A stretch of DNA of 64,000 nucleotides from a virus. The stretch covers positions 25,593 to 89,592 of IMG/VR virus record IMGVR_UViG_3300042484_000849; one strand, 5' to 3'. The position numbers and the translations under genes are program-made. This document shows positions 47,807-56,477 of the stretch, in pieces (the first letter of the stretch is position 1; the number at the start of each line of letters is the position of its first letter). The notes under the pieces were generated by a model, which worked only from the letters and a program-made list of their open reading frames with translations, was not told the origin of the DNA and ran no database searches.

Positions 47807-48452
47807 ATTTCCCTGATGCTAATACGATTTGACAAATATGTTCTAATCGTTCAATGTGTTCAAAAGCCCTCCATGGGCTTGTGTCAATGGCTACAACGCC
47901 GTGTCCTTTGATGCCTACAATGTCATAAGCAATATTACCTGCATTATCTAATCCAAGATTTTTATGACATTGATCGGCAAGTTCTTGGCTGATAGGTTCT
48001 ACATCTCCTACATTAGGTGCTACCTTAGTATAACGATTCAATTCTGGAAACGCTTTGCTGATAGTGCTTAAATCAATACCGGCGTGCATAGCGGCAATAC
48101 AATAAGTAGGGTGTAAGTGAACTACTACCCTAACATCATTGCTATGTTGCCCCATTTCTCGTTGTAAGCCAAAGTGTAGTGGTATTTCTCCACTAGGTTT
48201 TAACTTCTCACTAATGTCTGTATATACCAATTCTTTCCAAGAATAGTATGGTCTAGGAGGTTGGTCATAGTAGCCTTGTTCAATGACAATCTTTTTAAAC
48301 TGGTCCGGTTGCATTGTCTGCTTACGTACACCACTAGGTGTAATGTAAAAGTGGTCCCGGTCGTGATGACGAATACTTACATTGCCATCACGACTGGTAA
48401 TCCAATTGCGTTTATATGCTTCTACTAATGTGTCGCAAATTGTTTCTAACAT
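47799..48452 (-). CDS. Class II aldolase/adducin-family protein
   Basis: This 217-residue protein has the sugar-phosphate aldolase pattern: SRDGNVSIR, the metal-binding HLHPTYCIAAMHAG, and GHGVVAIDTSPWRAFEHIERLEH. Family members are fuculose-phosphate aldolase, ribulose-phosphate epimerase and MtnB-like dehydratase. Which reaction applies is open. It sits between the QueE and QueD genes, overlapping the QueD gene, so co-expression with the deazaguanine genes is likely. Confidence 0.8.
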   Translation of the reverse strand: MLETICDTLVEAYKRNWITSRDGNVSIRHHDRDHFYITPSGVRKQTMQPDQFKKIVIEQGYYDQPPRPYYSWKELVYTDISEKLKPSGEIPLHFGLQREMGQHSNDVRVVVHLHPTYCIAAMHAGIDLSTISKAFPELNRYTKVAPNVGDVEPISQELADQCHKNLGLDNAGNIAYDIVGIKGHGVVAIDTSPWRAFEHIERLEHICQIVLASGKYE

Positions 48453-48934
48453 TATGCAAATTCTCCATCTTCCCTATGACCACCACGTCCTGCCATATTA
48501 CTATCAGTCTCACGTACCTCTACTCTACAGCACCATACACGTTTAGCTTCTTCACTACCGCAATTGGGCAAAAAGATTGTATTAACGTATTCGTATAAGA
48601 AGTCAGCAATACCTTCACAACCTGTGCGTTCTACTTCTGTTATCTTTGCTAGTTTCAATCTGCCTAGTTCTAATAGATGTTCACGCATTGGGTCATCTTG
48701 TGCGACTAATAGAGTATGGTCAAACCATTCTTCTAGTTTATCCTTAAGTGGTCGTAGTCCACCAAAATCAGTTACCCAGTTACGGGCATCAAGTGTGTCA
48801 GCCTCAAACTCAAAGTGAAAACTCATAGCATAGCCATGAATTAAGTTACAATGACTGTCAGCACGCCATTGACGATATGCGACAGGACCTATTTGTCTGT
48901 ATGTCTTTGTTGAAAAGAATTTTTTGTTTGCCAT
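48452..48934 (-). CDS. queD: QueD / 6-carboxytetrahydropterin synthase
   Basis: This 160-residue protein has the T-fold features ADSHCNLIHGYAMSFHFEF (H28, C29, H33), DFGGLRPLKDKLEEWFDHTLL and VRETDSNMA. It makes 6-carboxy-tetrahydropterin from dihydroneopterin triphosphate, the product of FolE. The usual HGH zinc pair is HGY (Y35), so metal binding may differ; a nearby H40 could substitute. It overlaps the aldolase gene by one base. A promoter with consensus -10 lies near 48953-48981. Confidence 0.82.
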   Translation of the reverse strand: MANKKFFSTKTYRQIGPVAYRQWRADSHCNLIHGYAMSFHFEFEADTLDARNWVTDFGGLRPLKDKLEEWFDHTLLVAQDDPMREHLLELGRLKLAKITEVERTGCEGIADFLYEYVNTIFLPNCGSEEAKRVWCCRVEVRETDSNMAGRGGHREDGEFA

Positions 48935-48952
48935 GATGTTCTCCTATGTTAT

Positions 48953-48981
48953 ATTATAGCATAGGACGCAGAGTTTGTATA
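48953..48981 (-). promoter_or_regulatory. Possible promoter of the QueD operon
   Basis: TATAAT with a weak -35 (TATACA) at 17 bases. Confidence 0.4.
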
Positions 48982-49011
48982 CCGGGATGAGCCCAAAGAG
49001 ACCGGTTATAG

Positions 49012-49482
49012 TTATTTACTATTTTTTAATTGTTCTGCTTCGGCAACCCGTTTTCGCAAACTACTAGAACTGAAACTATGGTCACGCTTATTAAATATAA
49101 CCATTACACCACGTCCGGCGCCCTCATTACGTCCGGTGAAGTTCTTATCCTCATACTCTGTACCCAAAATACGTACATCTAATGGTAAAATCAATAACAA
49201 GTCAATCAAGTCTTGTTCAGTTTGATAAACAACAACTTCATCTACATATCGACAAGCCGCAAGTTGAATTTGTCTTTCTACAATACTTTGAATAGGTTTA
49301 TTCTTAGTATCAGGTCTATCAATAGTTGGATCAGTTTGTAACCCACAAATCAAGTAATCACAATGGTTCCTTGCTTCACTTAACATAGCAACGTGACCTG
49401 CGTGTAGCATATCAAATGTACTGAAGGTAATGCCAATCTTTTTACCTTGTAATTTTAGTTCTTTAATGTGATTAAAAATCAT
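49012..49482 (-). CDS. Cytidylyltransferase-like nucleotidyltransferase
   Basis: I use the ATG at 49482 (overlapping the upstream stop), giving 156 residues. It shows FSTFDMLHAGHVAML (HxGH-type motif), DLLLILPLDVRILGTEYEDKNFTGR and HSFSSSSLRKRV, typical of CTP:glycerol-3-phosphate or sugar-1-phosphate cytidylyltransferases. It activates a sugar or alcohol phosphate, which fits the surrounding glycosylation genes. It overlaps its upstream neighbour by 4 bases. Confidence 0.82.
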   Translation of the reverse strand: MIFNHIKELKLQGKKIGITFSTFDMLHAGHVAMLSEARNHCDYLICGLQTDPTIDRPDTKNKPIQSIVERQIQLAACRYVDEVVVYQTEQDLIDLLLILPLDVRILGTEYEDKNFTGRNEGAGRGVMVIFNKRDHSFSSSSLRKRVAEAEQLKNSK

Positions 49483-49715
49483 TTTGAAAGTGCTCTCCAC
49501 ATTTTAGTTTGTTCATGCTCTTTTAAGAATTCATCTTCACCGGCAAATGTAGGTGAGTCTGCCATAATCTCATCTAACAACCACTTGATACGATGTAAAT
49601 CTTTTTTAATTTCAAACTGATTGTAACCATCATTATAGTTACTATGTAGTTCCACACCACTCATGTAGATTTGATGATGTACTGAGTTGTAGTCCATTTG
49701 TTTACGCATTCCCAT
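49479..49715 (-). CDS. Small conserved phage protein
   Basis: I use the ATG at 49715, which shares bases with the FolE stop, giving 78 residues. It contains QIYMSGVELHSNYNDGYNQFEIKKDLHRIKWLLDEIMADSP and resembles a small family in aquatic T4-like phages. It looks helical. Role unknown. Confidence 0.62.
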   Translation of the reverse strand: MGMRKQMDYNSVHHQIYMSGVELHSNYNDGYNQFEIKKDLHRIKWLLDEIMADSPTFAGEDEFLKEHEQTKMWRALSK

Positions 49716-50395
49716 TATTTGCAACCCTTATTAGCAATTTGTAGAAACTCTTGTCTTGCCGCCGGATCACTTTTGAAACCTCCACCTAAACGACAAGTAA
49801 CAGTACTACTACCTGTATCTTCTACACCACGACTTTTAACACAATAGTGCTGTGCATCAATCATAACTGCAACATCTTCTGTATCAAGGATGAACTGTAA
49901 GGTGTGAAAAATTTGCTCTGTTAACCTCTCTTGAATCTGAGGTCTTTTGCTAAAATATTCTACGATACGGTTTATCTTACTAAGACCTAACACCTTTTGT
50001 TTAGGTACATAAGCTACAGTAGCCAATCCATCGATTACTACAAAATGATGTTCGCAGTTAGATTGAACATTAACATTACGCTCTACAACCATTTCGTTAT
50101 AGTGCATCTTGTTGTTAACTGTTGTACATTTAGGGAATGCTTCATAATCAAGTCCCCAAAAGATTTCATTGACATACATCTTAGCAACACGATTTGGTGT
50201 GTCAATAAGACTATCATCAGTTAAATCTAGACCGAGTACTCTCATAATCTCAGTAAAGTTACCTGCGATAATATCAATCTTTTCTTTGCGGTCTAGATTA
50301 CGTTGTTTGATTGGGGTTTCAACACCCATCTTAACTAGATGTTCGTGTACTCTTTGACCCAACTCTGGATCTGTTTTTGTTTTATTATAACTCAT
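49715..50395 (-). CDS. folE: GTP cyclohydrolase I (FolE)
   Basis: I use the ATG at 50395 (AAGGAAGG upstream), giving 226 residues. It shows the zinc ligands C114 and H117 (SNCEHHF) and C185 (HYCVKSRG), plus AYVPKQKVLGLSKINRIV. It converts GTP to dihydroneopterin triphosphate, the first step toward deazaguanine (and folate). Because QueD and QueE follow on the same strand, this gene probably serves DNA modification. A late-like box with a perfect hairpin lies upstream. Confidence 0.92.
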   Translation of the reverse strand: MSYNKTKTDPELGQRVHEHLVKMGVETPIKQRNLDRKEKIDIIAGNFTEIMRVLGLDLTDDSLIDTPNRVAKMYVNEIFWGLDYEAFPKCTTVNNKMHYNEMVVERNVNVQSNCEHHFVVIDGLATVAYVPKQKVLGLSKINRIVEYFSKRPQIQERLTEQIFHTLQFILDTEDVAVMIDAQHYCVKSRGVEDTGSSTVTCRLGGGFKSDPAARQEFLQIANKGCK

Positions 50396-50434
50396 AGATA
50401 ACCTTCCTTTGTGATGGTTTTGTTTTGATATTGT

Positions 50435-50452
50435 GCTACCGTTGTGTAGCAT
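50435..50452 (-). other. 5' leader hairpin of folE
   Basis: TGCTAC, loop ACAACG, GTAGCA. A second palindrome (TAGCATA / TATGCTA) covers the late-like box itself. Confidence 0.6.
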
Positions 50453-50456
50453 ACTT

Positions 50457-50464
50457 ATTTATGC
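50457..50464 (-). promoter_or_regulatory. Late-like promoter box of folE
   Basis: CATAAATA on the minus strand, 62 bases before the FolE start. Confidence 0.45.
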
Positions 50465-50506
50465 TATCATTGTACATTATTAAAATATATTAGTAAATGA
50501 TTTTGG

Positions 50507-51232
50507 TTATTTAATAGATAACTTATCTAAAAATATTAGATTCACATCTGTTTCACAAATAATATCATAATTTTTGGTTTTCATAAAATCAATCATAGCT
50601 GTACTAGTGCCAGGCGCGAGCCAGTCACTGGGTTCAATTTCAATAATTAAGGGTCTATATTTTTCAAAATTAATATCCTTAAGTATACGAAGGTCCATTC
50701 CCTCTACATCAATAATTAATATAACTGTTTCTATATTTTTTACCATTTCAAATAATGTATTAACTCGTATAGTTGAAACAGATATTTTTTCTTGTACACC
50801 TAAGTTTTTCCATGAATTTACAAAAAACTCATTCAGACTTGATATTTCATTTTCCGGACTGATAAAAAAATCAATATTATCTTGATCCTGATCGTATACA
50901 GCCGCATTAATAATAGTATCATTATTTCTAAACTTTTGTAAATTTGGAATTAGTTTGGGATTAGCTTCTACTAATATACCACATACACCGTATTTGCGTT
51001 TCCAAAGATATGTAGAATTAGTACAAACTGGATGATTAGCACCAATTTCAATAAAGGTCATTCCATTTAATGGTCGACCCAATCGCCTAATATGTCCTCG
51101 AATTAAACTATCAATGATAACATCTTCATAACATTGAGTATAAGTTTCTCCTATCCACGCTGGAATAGTTGAGTTTGGCATATCATTTTCTAGTATTTGT
51201 TGATACACGAACGGATTAACATTTTTGTTCAT
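50507..51232 (-). CDS. FkbM-family methyltransferase
   Basis: This 241-residue protein has the SAM-binding FIEIGANHPVCTNSTYLWK, the acidic loop VEANPKLIPNLQKF and VILIIDVEGMDLRIL, typical of FkbM methyltransferases that act on sugars or other small substrates. It may O-methylate a glycan made by the neighbouring enzymes. It overlaps the HAD/PRTase gene by 4 bases. Confidence 0.82.
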   Translation of the reverse strand: MNKNVNPFVYQQILENDMPNSTIPAWIGETYTQCYEDVIIDSLIRGHIRRLGRPLNGMTFIEIGANHPVCTNSTYLWKRKYGVCGILVEANPKLIPNLQKFRNNDTIINAAVYDQDQDNIDFFISPENEISSLNEFFVNSWKNLGVQEKISVSTIRVNTLFEMVKNIETVILIIDVEGMDLRILKDINFEKYRPLIIEIEPSDWLAPGTSTAMIDFMKTKNYDIICETDVNLIFLDKLSIK

Positions 51233-52602
51233 TTGTTTCCTTGTAATTTTATTGAATTTAGATAGTTATTTTCTTTAGCGTAAAAATCACCAAGATGTTG
51301 ATTTAACATTGATTGATTACATATATTTTGAACTAACAATATAAATAAGTTTTTCAAAGTTTCGTCAGGTATGTTTTTTAACTCTTCCCTAATAGCTGAT
51401 TGATAATACATTTTTATATCAATTGCTTTTTGTACAGGTGAATGAATTTCATTAATTATATAAGTTGATAACTCCGGTTCTCCAAATTGACTAACAAATA
51501 CATTAGGAGCAATTTCATTTATACTAGATAAATGACCGTGTTCAGCACAATTCATTACTTCAAGTAATAATCCACTACTTAGTACCTCATCATTTTTAGT
51601 AAGATAATCAAATCCAGCTGGTAATATAGGTTTATCTACTGTATAACGATTACCATCTATATTTGAATATATAATTGCAGTAATATTAGTATTACCAAAT
51701 TTTGCCAAATGTTCCCAGGTAGCACCAGTGCTTATAATGTCCACTAACACACTATTTTTAGGTGAATGTATTGATAGATATTTTAGTGCTTCTGCTGGTT
51801 GATTAAATGCCACTTTGCGACTAAATGGTAAATACGTACTTGTGTTGTAGTATGATGAATATATACGCTGTAATAACTGACAATCACGTCCTAAAAAAAC
51901 AATATTAGAATCATTATGTTTTCTATGTATCATTTCTGCTGTTATAAATAACCAGGGTAAATTTAATGAATTGGCAACATTAAAAAATGAACTAACCTTA
52001 CCATTGCGAATCCTAATTTCCCTAGACAGTAATGCTATTTGCGATAATCCGTTATTATATATATGTTGCTCTATAGAGTTCAAATGTGTACCAGGATAAT
52101 GTTCAGCATTGATACCATATTGTTTTGCTGATTCTACATCCGAATGTAAATTATCACCTAAGTGTAATTCAGGTTTATTATTTTGTAATGCTTTCCAAAT
52201 TTTACCAGAATTTTTATCCCCGTTAGATTGATGTATAGTTACTTGTTTTGTTAGACCAGCATATCTAACCATCTCTCTAATTGCGTATGCAGGTAAATAC
52301 ATATCGGATATTAATAAATCTCCGTCATTAACTCTATCTATGTTTTCTTTGACTGGAATAGAAGTTTCTATTTCTAACGATATTTCTCTATTCATCACTT
52401 CTTGCACGATAGATGAATCAATAACATTATTACTTTCCAATGCATTATAAATTTCTTGTAAGCTTCTTGAACCTGTATCGGCAGCGTTCCTAGCCGTAAC
52501 AAATCCAGACAGGTTAAATTCTGATTCAATATGGCTTAAAATAATATTGTTATTTACATATCTTCTAGCAATCAATGTGTCAAAAACGTCAAATGAATTC
52601 AT
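51229..52602 (-). CDS. HAD phosphatase fused to a phosphoribosyltransferase-like domain
   Basis: This 457-residue protein begins with FDVFDTLIARR (D5, D8) and has ISDMYLP and LHLGDNLHSDVE, the HAD motifs. The second half (about 200-340) contains VFLGRDCQLLQRIY and LVDIISTGATWEHL, which resemble a PRTase-type fold and PRPP loop. Such two-part proteins occur in polysaccharide clusters. Here it lies between the FkbM methyltransferase gene and small H1-like genes. A nucleotide-sugar-related role is plausible; the PRTase part is less certain. Confidence 0.7.
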   Translation of the reverse strand: MNSFDVFDTLIARRYVNNNIILSHIESEFNLSGFVTARNAADTGSRSLQEIYNALESNNVIDSSIVQEVMNREISLEIETSIPVKENIDRVNDGDLLISDMYLPAYAIREMVRYAGLTKQVTIHQSNGDKNSGKIWKALQNNKPELHLGDNLHSDVESAKQYGINAEHYPGTHLNSIEQHIYNNGLSQIALLSREIRIRNGKVSSFFNVANSLNLPWLFITAEMIHRKHNDSNIVFLGRDCQLLQRIYSSYYNTSTYLPFSRKVAFNQPAEALKYLSIHSPKNSVLVDIISTGATWEHLAKFGNTNITAIIYSNIDGNRYTVDKPILPAGFDYLTKNDEVLSSGLLLEVMNCAEHGHLSSINEIAPNVFVSQFGEPELSTYIINEIHSPVQKAIDIKMYYQSAIREELKNIPDETLKNLFILLVQNICNQSMLNQHLGDFYAKENNYLNSIKLQGNK

Positions 52603-52612
52603 AAATTAGTTT

Positions 52613-52810
52613 TTATTTTTTATTTGTTTTAGCCTTAACTACAGGCTTCATATTAGCTAATTCTACACTAGCACAGGCTTCATGAACATCTTTAACTAAT
52701 TCATCCCAATCCCATAGTAATTCAGTGCGACCATCAGGAAAAGTAGTCACGGTTAAGTGACTACCTTTTGTTACGGTTGGTTCTGCAAGTTGAATTTTCT
52801 TGCGAGCCAT
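52613..52810 (-). CDS. Small conserved phage protein
   Basis: This 65-residue protein begins MARKKIQLAEPTVTKGSHLTVTTFPDGRTELLWDWDELVKDVHEA and ends in a basic tail (KPVVKAKTNKK). It may be a small nucleic-acid-binding protein. It lies 2 bases from the H1-like gene. Confidence 0.6.
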   Translation of the reverse strand: MARKKIQLAEPTVTKGSHLTVTTFPDGRTELLWDWDELVKDVHEACASVELANMKPVVKAKTNKK

Positions 52811-52812
52811 AA

Positions 52813-53007
52813 TTAAGCCTTAGCTTTTGCTTCTGCACGTGCGGCTTTTTCTGCTGTAATTTCGTTACGGCGAGCCTTAACCGCTTTAGCTAATTCTGCT
52901 AATGCTTTACGAGCACGTGTACCAGCGGCTGCATTGCCTTTGTTAAATTTATCATTCTCACTATTGTATGCTTCTAAACTTGTTTCAATATCATTTTGTG
53001 CGCTCAT
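52813..53007 (-). CDS. Histone H1-like small protein
   Basis: I use the ATG at 53007 (AAGGAG upstream), giving 64 residues. It is helical and rich in Ala, Lys and Arg (NAAAGTRARKALAELAKAVKARRNEITAEKAARAEAKAKA), like Hc1/H1-type DNA-condensing proteins. It likely binds DNA non-specifically, perhaps helping packaging or transcription control. Another Ala/Lys-rich protein lies at 15025-15363. Confidence 0.65.
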   Translation of the reverse strand: MSAQNDIETSLEAYNSENDKFNKGNAAAGTRARKALAELAKAVKARRNEITAEKAARAEAKAKA

Positions 53008-53017
53008 AATTTTCTCC

Positions 53018-54217
53018 TTAATATTTTGCTTCACGGGTGTGTTTGCGATAATCACTATCCATACGCAACCATTGTTGTCCGTTACCTTCTAGTATATCAC
53101 AAATTCTATCGATTGTACCATCAGTCCAATCACTAATCTTGCCTTGATTTTCATGCGGTTGATGTAACATATTATACAACTTAATTGCCGCATCTTCAAC
53201 ACTCCAGGGTGTATACAGTCTTGTATAGTCATTCGCAAACGTTTCTGGGAAACTGCGATATGCCGGATACAATACATTACAACCCAAACTATCTGCCTCA
53301 CTTACTGTATTACTTACCCAGTCTTGTAACGCACAGTTAAACAATACTCTAGTATCATTCAATAATTCATAATATTGATTCTTATCTAGGTCTTCACATA
53401 TACGTAATAGACCACGATTTTGCATATCTTGTGTACGCTTCATATAACTGTCGTTATTGCTTTTTAGTTTACTGCCACTAAACACACAGAACTCTACACC
53501 ACGATATACACCATGACGATCCTTCTGTCCATAACGGTTGTAGAATTCTTCAATCACATCCATATAGAAGTCAGGTTGCTTTTCCTGATCCCATCTTGCA
53601 CTAAATCCAATACGCATTGGTCGCTCATTGAATGGTTTGATGTTATTGTTAATACGACTACGAACTTCTTTTTTACCAAATGCTAATCCTGAAATATTGT
53701 AGATAGGAGCCTTCCAACCTGCAATCTTCATATGCATTACCATTTCTTCATTAGAAGCAAGTACACCATCAACGAATGAGTCAACCATCTTTTCATAGTG
53801 ACCCATGAACTCACTCATGCCCCATACATGTACGAAATCATCCGGATCGATTGACTGAGCAAGACAACGGACAAATATACGAGGACGGAGATTAATAGGA
53901 ACTTGCTTAAGTATATAAGGAAGACTTTCAATGCCCGGCTGAAACATATCTTCAAAGTATACAATATCTTCATAACTACACTCACCTTGTTTCATCATCC
54001 TTACTAGATTCATTAATTGACTCATACCAAAGTATGTACGTCCATGTGCATCTAATACTTGTCCAGTAACAATAGCCTGATCATTAGTTAATGTTTCACC
54101 AGGCACGATAACATATTTAATGCCTCTGCGTTTAAATACACTCTCATTCCAGTCTTGCAACTGTAGAGTATACCTTGCTTTATAGGGTTCAAGACCCATG
54201 TAAAACAGTTTTCTCAT
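53018..54217 (-). CDS. GT-B glycosyltransferase
   Basis: I use the ATG at 54217, overlapping the stop of the gene above (ATGA), giving 399 residues. It has RIGFSARWDQEKQPDFYMDVIEEF and NCALQDWVSNTVSEADSLGCNVLYPAYRSFPETF, an acceptor/donor arrangement of GT-B enzymes with E-based nucleotide-sugar binding. Related proteins occur in aquatic T4-like phages. It could decorate DNA, protein or surface sugar. The exact acceptor is unknown. Confidence 0.78.
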   Translation of the reverse strand: MRKLFYMGLEPYKARYTLQLQDWNESVFKRRGIKYVIVPGETLTNDQAIVTGQVLDAHGRTYFGMSQLMNLVRMMKQGECSYEDIVYFEDMFQPGIESLPYILKQVPINLRPRIFVRCLAQSIDPDDFVHVWGMSEFMGHYEKMVDSFVDGVLASNEEMVMHMKIAGWKAPIYNISGLAFGKKEVRSRINNNIKPFNERPMRIGFSARWDQEKQPDFYMDVIEEFYNRYGQKDRHGVYRGVEFCVFSGSKLKSNNDSYMKRTQDMQNRGLLRICEDLDKNQYYELLNDTRVLFNCALQDWVSNTVSEADSLGCNVLYPAYRSFPETFANDYTRLYTPWSVEDAAIKLYNMLHQPHENQGKISDWTDGTIDRICDILEGNGQQWLRMDSDYRKHTREAKY

Positions 54218-54414
54218 GGACGTGCGTCTTCCTGCCATTGATCTTTAGCCCACTTACCAGTGACAGCCTTAGTAAATTGACGATATGCAAAGCTACGCAT
54301 ATCGTACATTGTTGATTCATCAAACTTGTATCCGAAATCCTGACAGAATGCTAGATAGTTTTCTAGATCCTCAAAGATTTGTTGAACACGTGGGTTAGAT
54401 TGTTGTTTTGCCAT
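54214..54414 (-). CDS. Small conserved phage protein
   Basis: This 66-residue protein contains FEDLENYLAFCQDFGYKFDESTMYDMRSFAYRQFTKAVTGKWAKDQW, similar to proteins of T4-like cyanophages. It is helical, overlaps the GT-B gene by 4 bases and lies 12 bases from the gene above. Function unknown. Confidence 0.62.
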   Translation of the reverse strand: MAKQQSNPRVQQIFEDLENYLAFCQDFGYKFDESTMYDMRSFAYRQFTKAVTGKWAKDQWQEDARP

Positions 54415-54426
54415 TTTTATTTCCTT

Positions 54427-54882
54427 TTAAATAGCGAGTTTATGTAAAGATGTTGTTGTGTTATAGACAATATGTGCACCATTCTCATTATCTTCTGATA
54501 CTTGAATAGCGACACTACGATCTGGATACCGAGTTGCAATGACTTCATAGAGGTCATCACTAATCATTTCACAACTTTTGTAATCCAATTGAAGAATGCC
54601 TTGAGAATATTGATTCTCTAACCATCTTTTAAACTGAATAAACTCAATATCACGGTCGTTGTGAAATACTTCAATAGCCACATCAAAATGAAAGATGTGC
54701 CTATGTGGAGTAGCTAAAAAGCTAACATCATACTCATCACCTGTAGCAAGTGCTGGGTCTGTTGCTGCCGCTGGGTATTTATGAATACCTTCTTTTTGAA
54801 AACGTACAAAGATTGTACGTAATGCTTTATCTTTAATGCGAGAACGTTTCTCTGCCATTGCTTGTTCATGTTGTTCTATCAT
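54427..54882 (-). CDS. Conserved phage protein next to DpdA, possible T-fold
   Basis: This 151-residue protein has TPHRHIFHFDVAIEVFHNDRDIEFIQFKRWLEN, LDYKSCEMISDDLYEVIATRYP and VSEDNENGAHIVY. The strand-helix order and the HRHxFHF pair loosely resemble the T-fold of QueD-type enzymes, but the match is weak. It is 2 bases from DpdA, so it may act in the same DNA-modification step. It is widely found in related phages. Confidence 0.62.
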   Translation of the reverse strand: MIEQHEQAMAEKRSRIKDKALRTIFVRFQKEGIHKYPAAATDPALATGDEYDVSFLATPHRHIFHFDVAIEVFHNDRDIEFIQFKRWLENQYSQGILQLDYKSCEMISDDLYEVIATRYPDRSVAIQVSEDNENGAHIVYNTTTSLHKLAI

Positions 54883-54884
54883 TT

Positions 54885-56477
54885 TTACTCTCCAAGTGCT
54901 TCATTCATAGCATCATCGCTATCTTCTATTACTTCTTCAAATTCTGGTTCATTATAAACTTCAAATAGTTCTTCAAACTTTGTTAGTGCATTAACAGTTT
55001 TCTTACCACTAATACCCTGACTACCTGATTGAAACTGCATCCATAATCTGCTGTTTGAATCAATCAAATCAATTGCTTCCTGTTTAGTTTTTTTACTAAA
55101 TATTTCGTCAATAACATCTTTAAACAATACACGTTCAAATTGTTCATTCATTAACATTTTAGGAACAATACCATTCTCATATTGACGATTAGCCTCTTGA
55201 ACTGCATTCATGTGCATCCAGACATTATGACTTTGAAGAAGTGTGTAACTCAACGTATCCCAACTGGTCTTAGTTTCTTTATTATGTTGTCCCAAGAACC
55301 CCTGACCACGATAACACATGTCCTTAAGCACTAGTTTATCAGTTACTGGACTATCTGTAAAGACTTTATGGATGCCTTCAGCTAATACAGCATCACGATA
55401 TTTACGGGTATCATTAGCATAACTTTTCTTTTCGGCAGTCTTTTCCATACTGTATGACCATTTCTTATTATGCTCAATATTAGTATTGAAATAAGCTAGA
55501 CCTTTAGCCGCACTAAAGAATGGGCTAGCACAATCAAATGTAAGCAGTAATTTTGGGTTATGATACTTACGAATAGCACGTTGGATATCAGTAAACAATA
55601 CTGCATACTCTAATATACTTGTACCTAAACAATGAATCAAATCGTGTTTGCCTTCAACTAACAATCCATCATAAATGATATCAATCATACGTGTTAACAT
55701 TAGGTGTACATCAATTTTATTCTGTCCCCCGAATGCCCAACCATTAAAGTGATTTTCTGGATATATGTTTGGGTCACAATACTTCTTCATTTCAGCATAC
55801 CAATCATCTGACTGTTTATGTGTACGTCCCTGTAATACATTTAAGAACTTACATTTACCCGAACGATTGTTAATAAAGTATTCATTATTAATATGAGTAG
55901 CAGTAATAGCTTCTTCAATGGTACTTATACCATGAAGACTTACTCCGGTACCCGGAATAACATTACCTTCTTTATCTTTTTCAATTGTTTTAGGATCCTT
56001 CATATGAAAGGTAGTTAATGATTGTGAAGGAATATCAAGGACCATACCATAATCCATGTATGTATCCATCCAGTTCAATACAGCTTTACGCTTAATCATA
56101 GCTTTAGGACAATTAGGATCTTTCCAATCAGCAGGCCATTGACCTTTAAGAATCTGAAATCCACCAGAGTCACCTAACATAAATGTACCTTCTTCACGTT
56201 CTCTAATGATACTTTCACTAGGATCGTCTTTAGTAGTATCTAAGTTAGCATGACCAGCACTATACAATCCCCACTTGTAATAATAGAGACCCTCTTTACT
56301 GTTTAAGAAGTTTAGTTTCTCCACATCACCGTTGAATTGAGCAGGGATACGTGCAGGATCAAAGTACTCTTCACCTTTACGTTGTTTACCCAAACCAGAG
56401 ATATAAAAACTACTGACTGCAGGTAAGAACAATGCCCAATCGGGATTTTGTTTTGCTGATAGATTATCTTGTTCCAT
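54885..56477 (-). CDS. DpdA-like DNA guanine transglycosylase
   Basis: This 530-residue protein shows the TGT fold signs: LGDSGGFQIL (D103), VLDIPS (D148), FLNVLQGRTH (Q216-G217), WAFGGQNKIDVHLM, HCLGTSILEY and LLTFDCASPF (D315). DpdA enzymes swap guanine in DNA for a 7-deazaguanine made by FolE-QueD-QueE, protecting phage DNA from restriction. tRNA TGTs are shorter and carry a C4 zinc site, not seen here, so DNA is the likely target. It directly precedes the clamp and polymerase genes. The base inserted depends on whether QueC acts. Confidence 0.85.
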   Translation of the reverse strand: MEQDNLSAKQNPDWALFLPAVSSFYISGLGKQRKGEEYFDPARIPAQFNGDVEKLNFLNSKEGLYYYKWGLYSAGHANLDTTKDDPSESIIREREEGTFMLGDSGGFQILKGQWPADWKDPNCPKAMIKRKAVLNWMDTYMDYGMVLDIPSQSLTTFHMKDPKTIEKDKEGNVIPGTGVSLHGISTIEEAITATHINNEYFINNRSGKCKFLNVLQGRTHKQSDDWYAEMKKYCDPNIYPENHFNGWAFGGQNKIDVHLMLTRMIDIIYDGLLVEGKHDLIHCLGTSILEYAVLFTDIQRAIRKYHNPKLLLTFDCASPFFSAAKGLAYFNTNIEHNKKWSYSMEKTAEKKSYANDTRKYRDAVLAEGIHKVFTDSPVTDKLVLKDMCYRGQGFLGQHNKETKTSWDTLSYTLLQSHNVWMHMNAVQEANRQYENGIVPKMLMNEQFERVLFKDVIDEIFSKKTKQEAIDLIDSNSRLWMQFQSGSQGISGKKTVNALTKFEELFEVYNEPEFEEVIEDSDDAMNEALGE

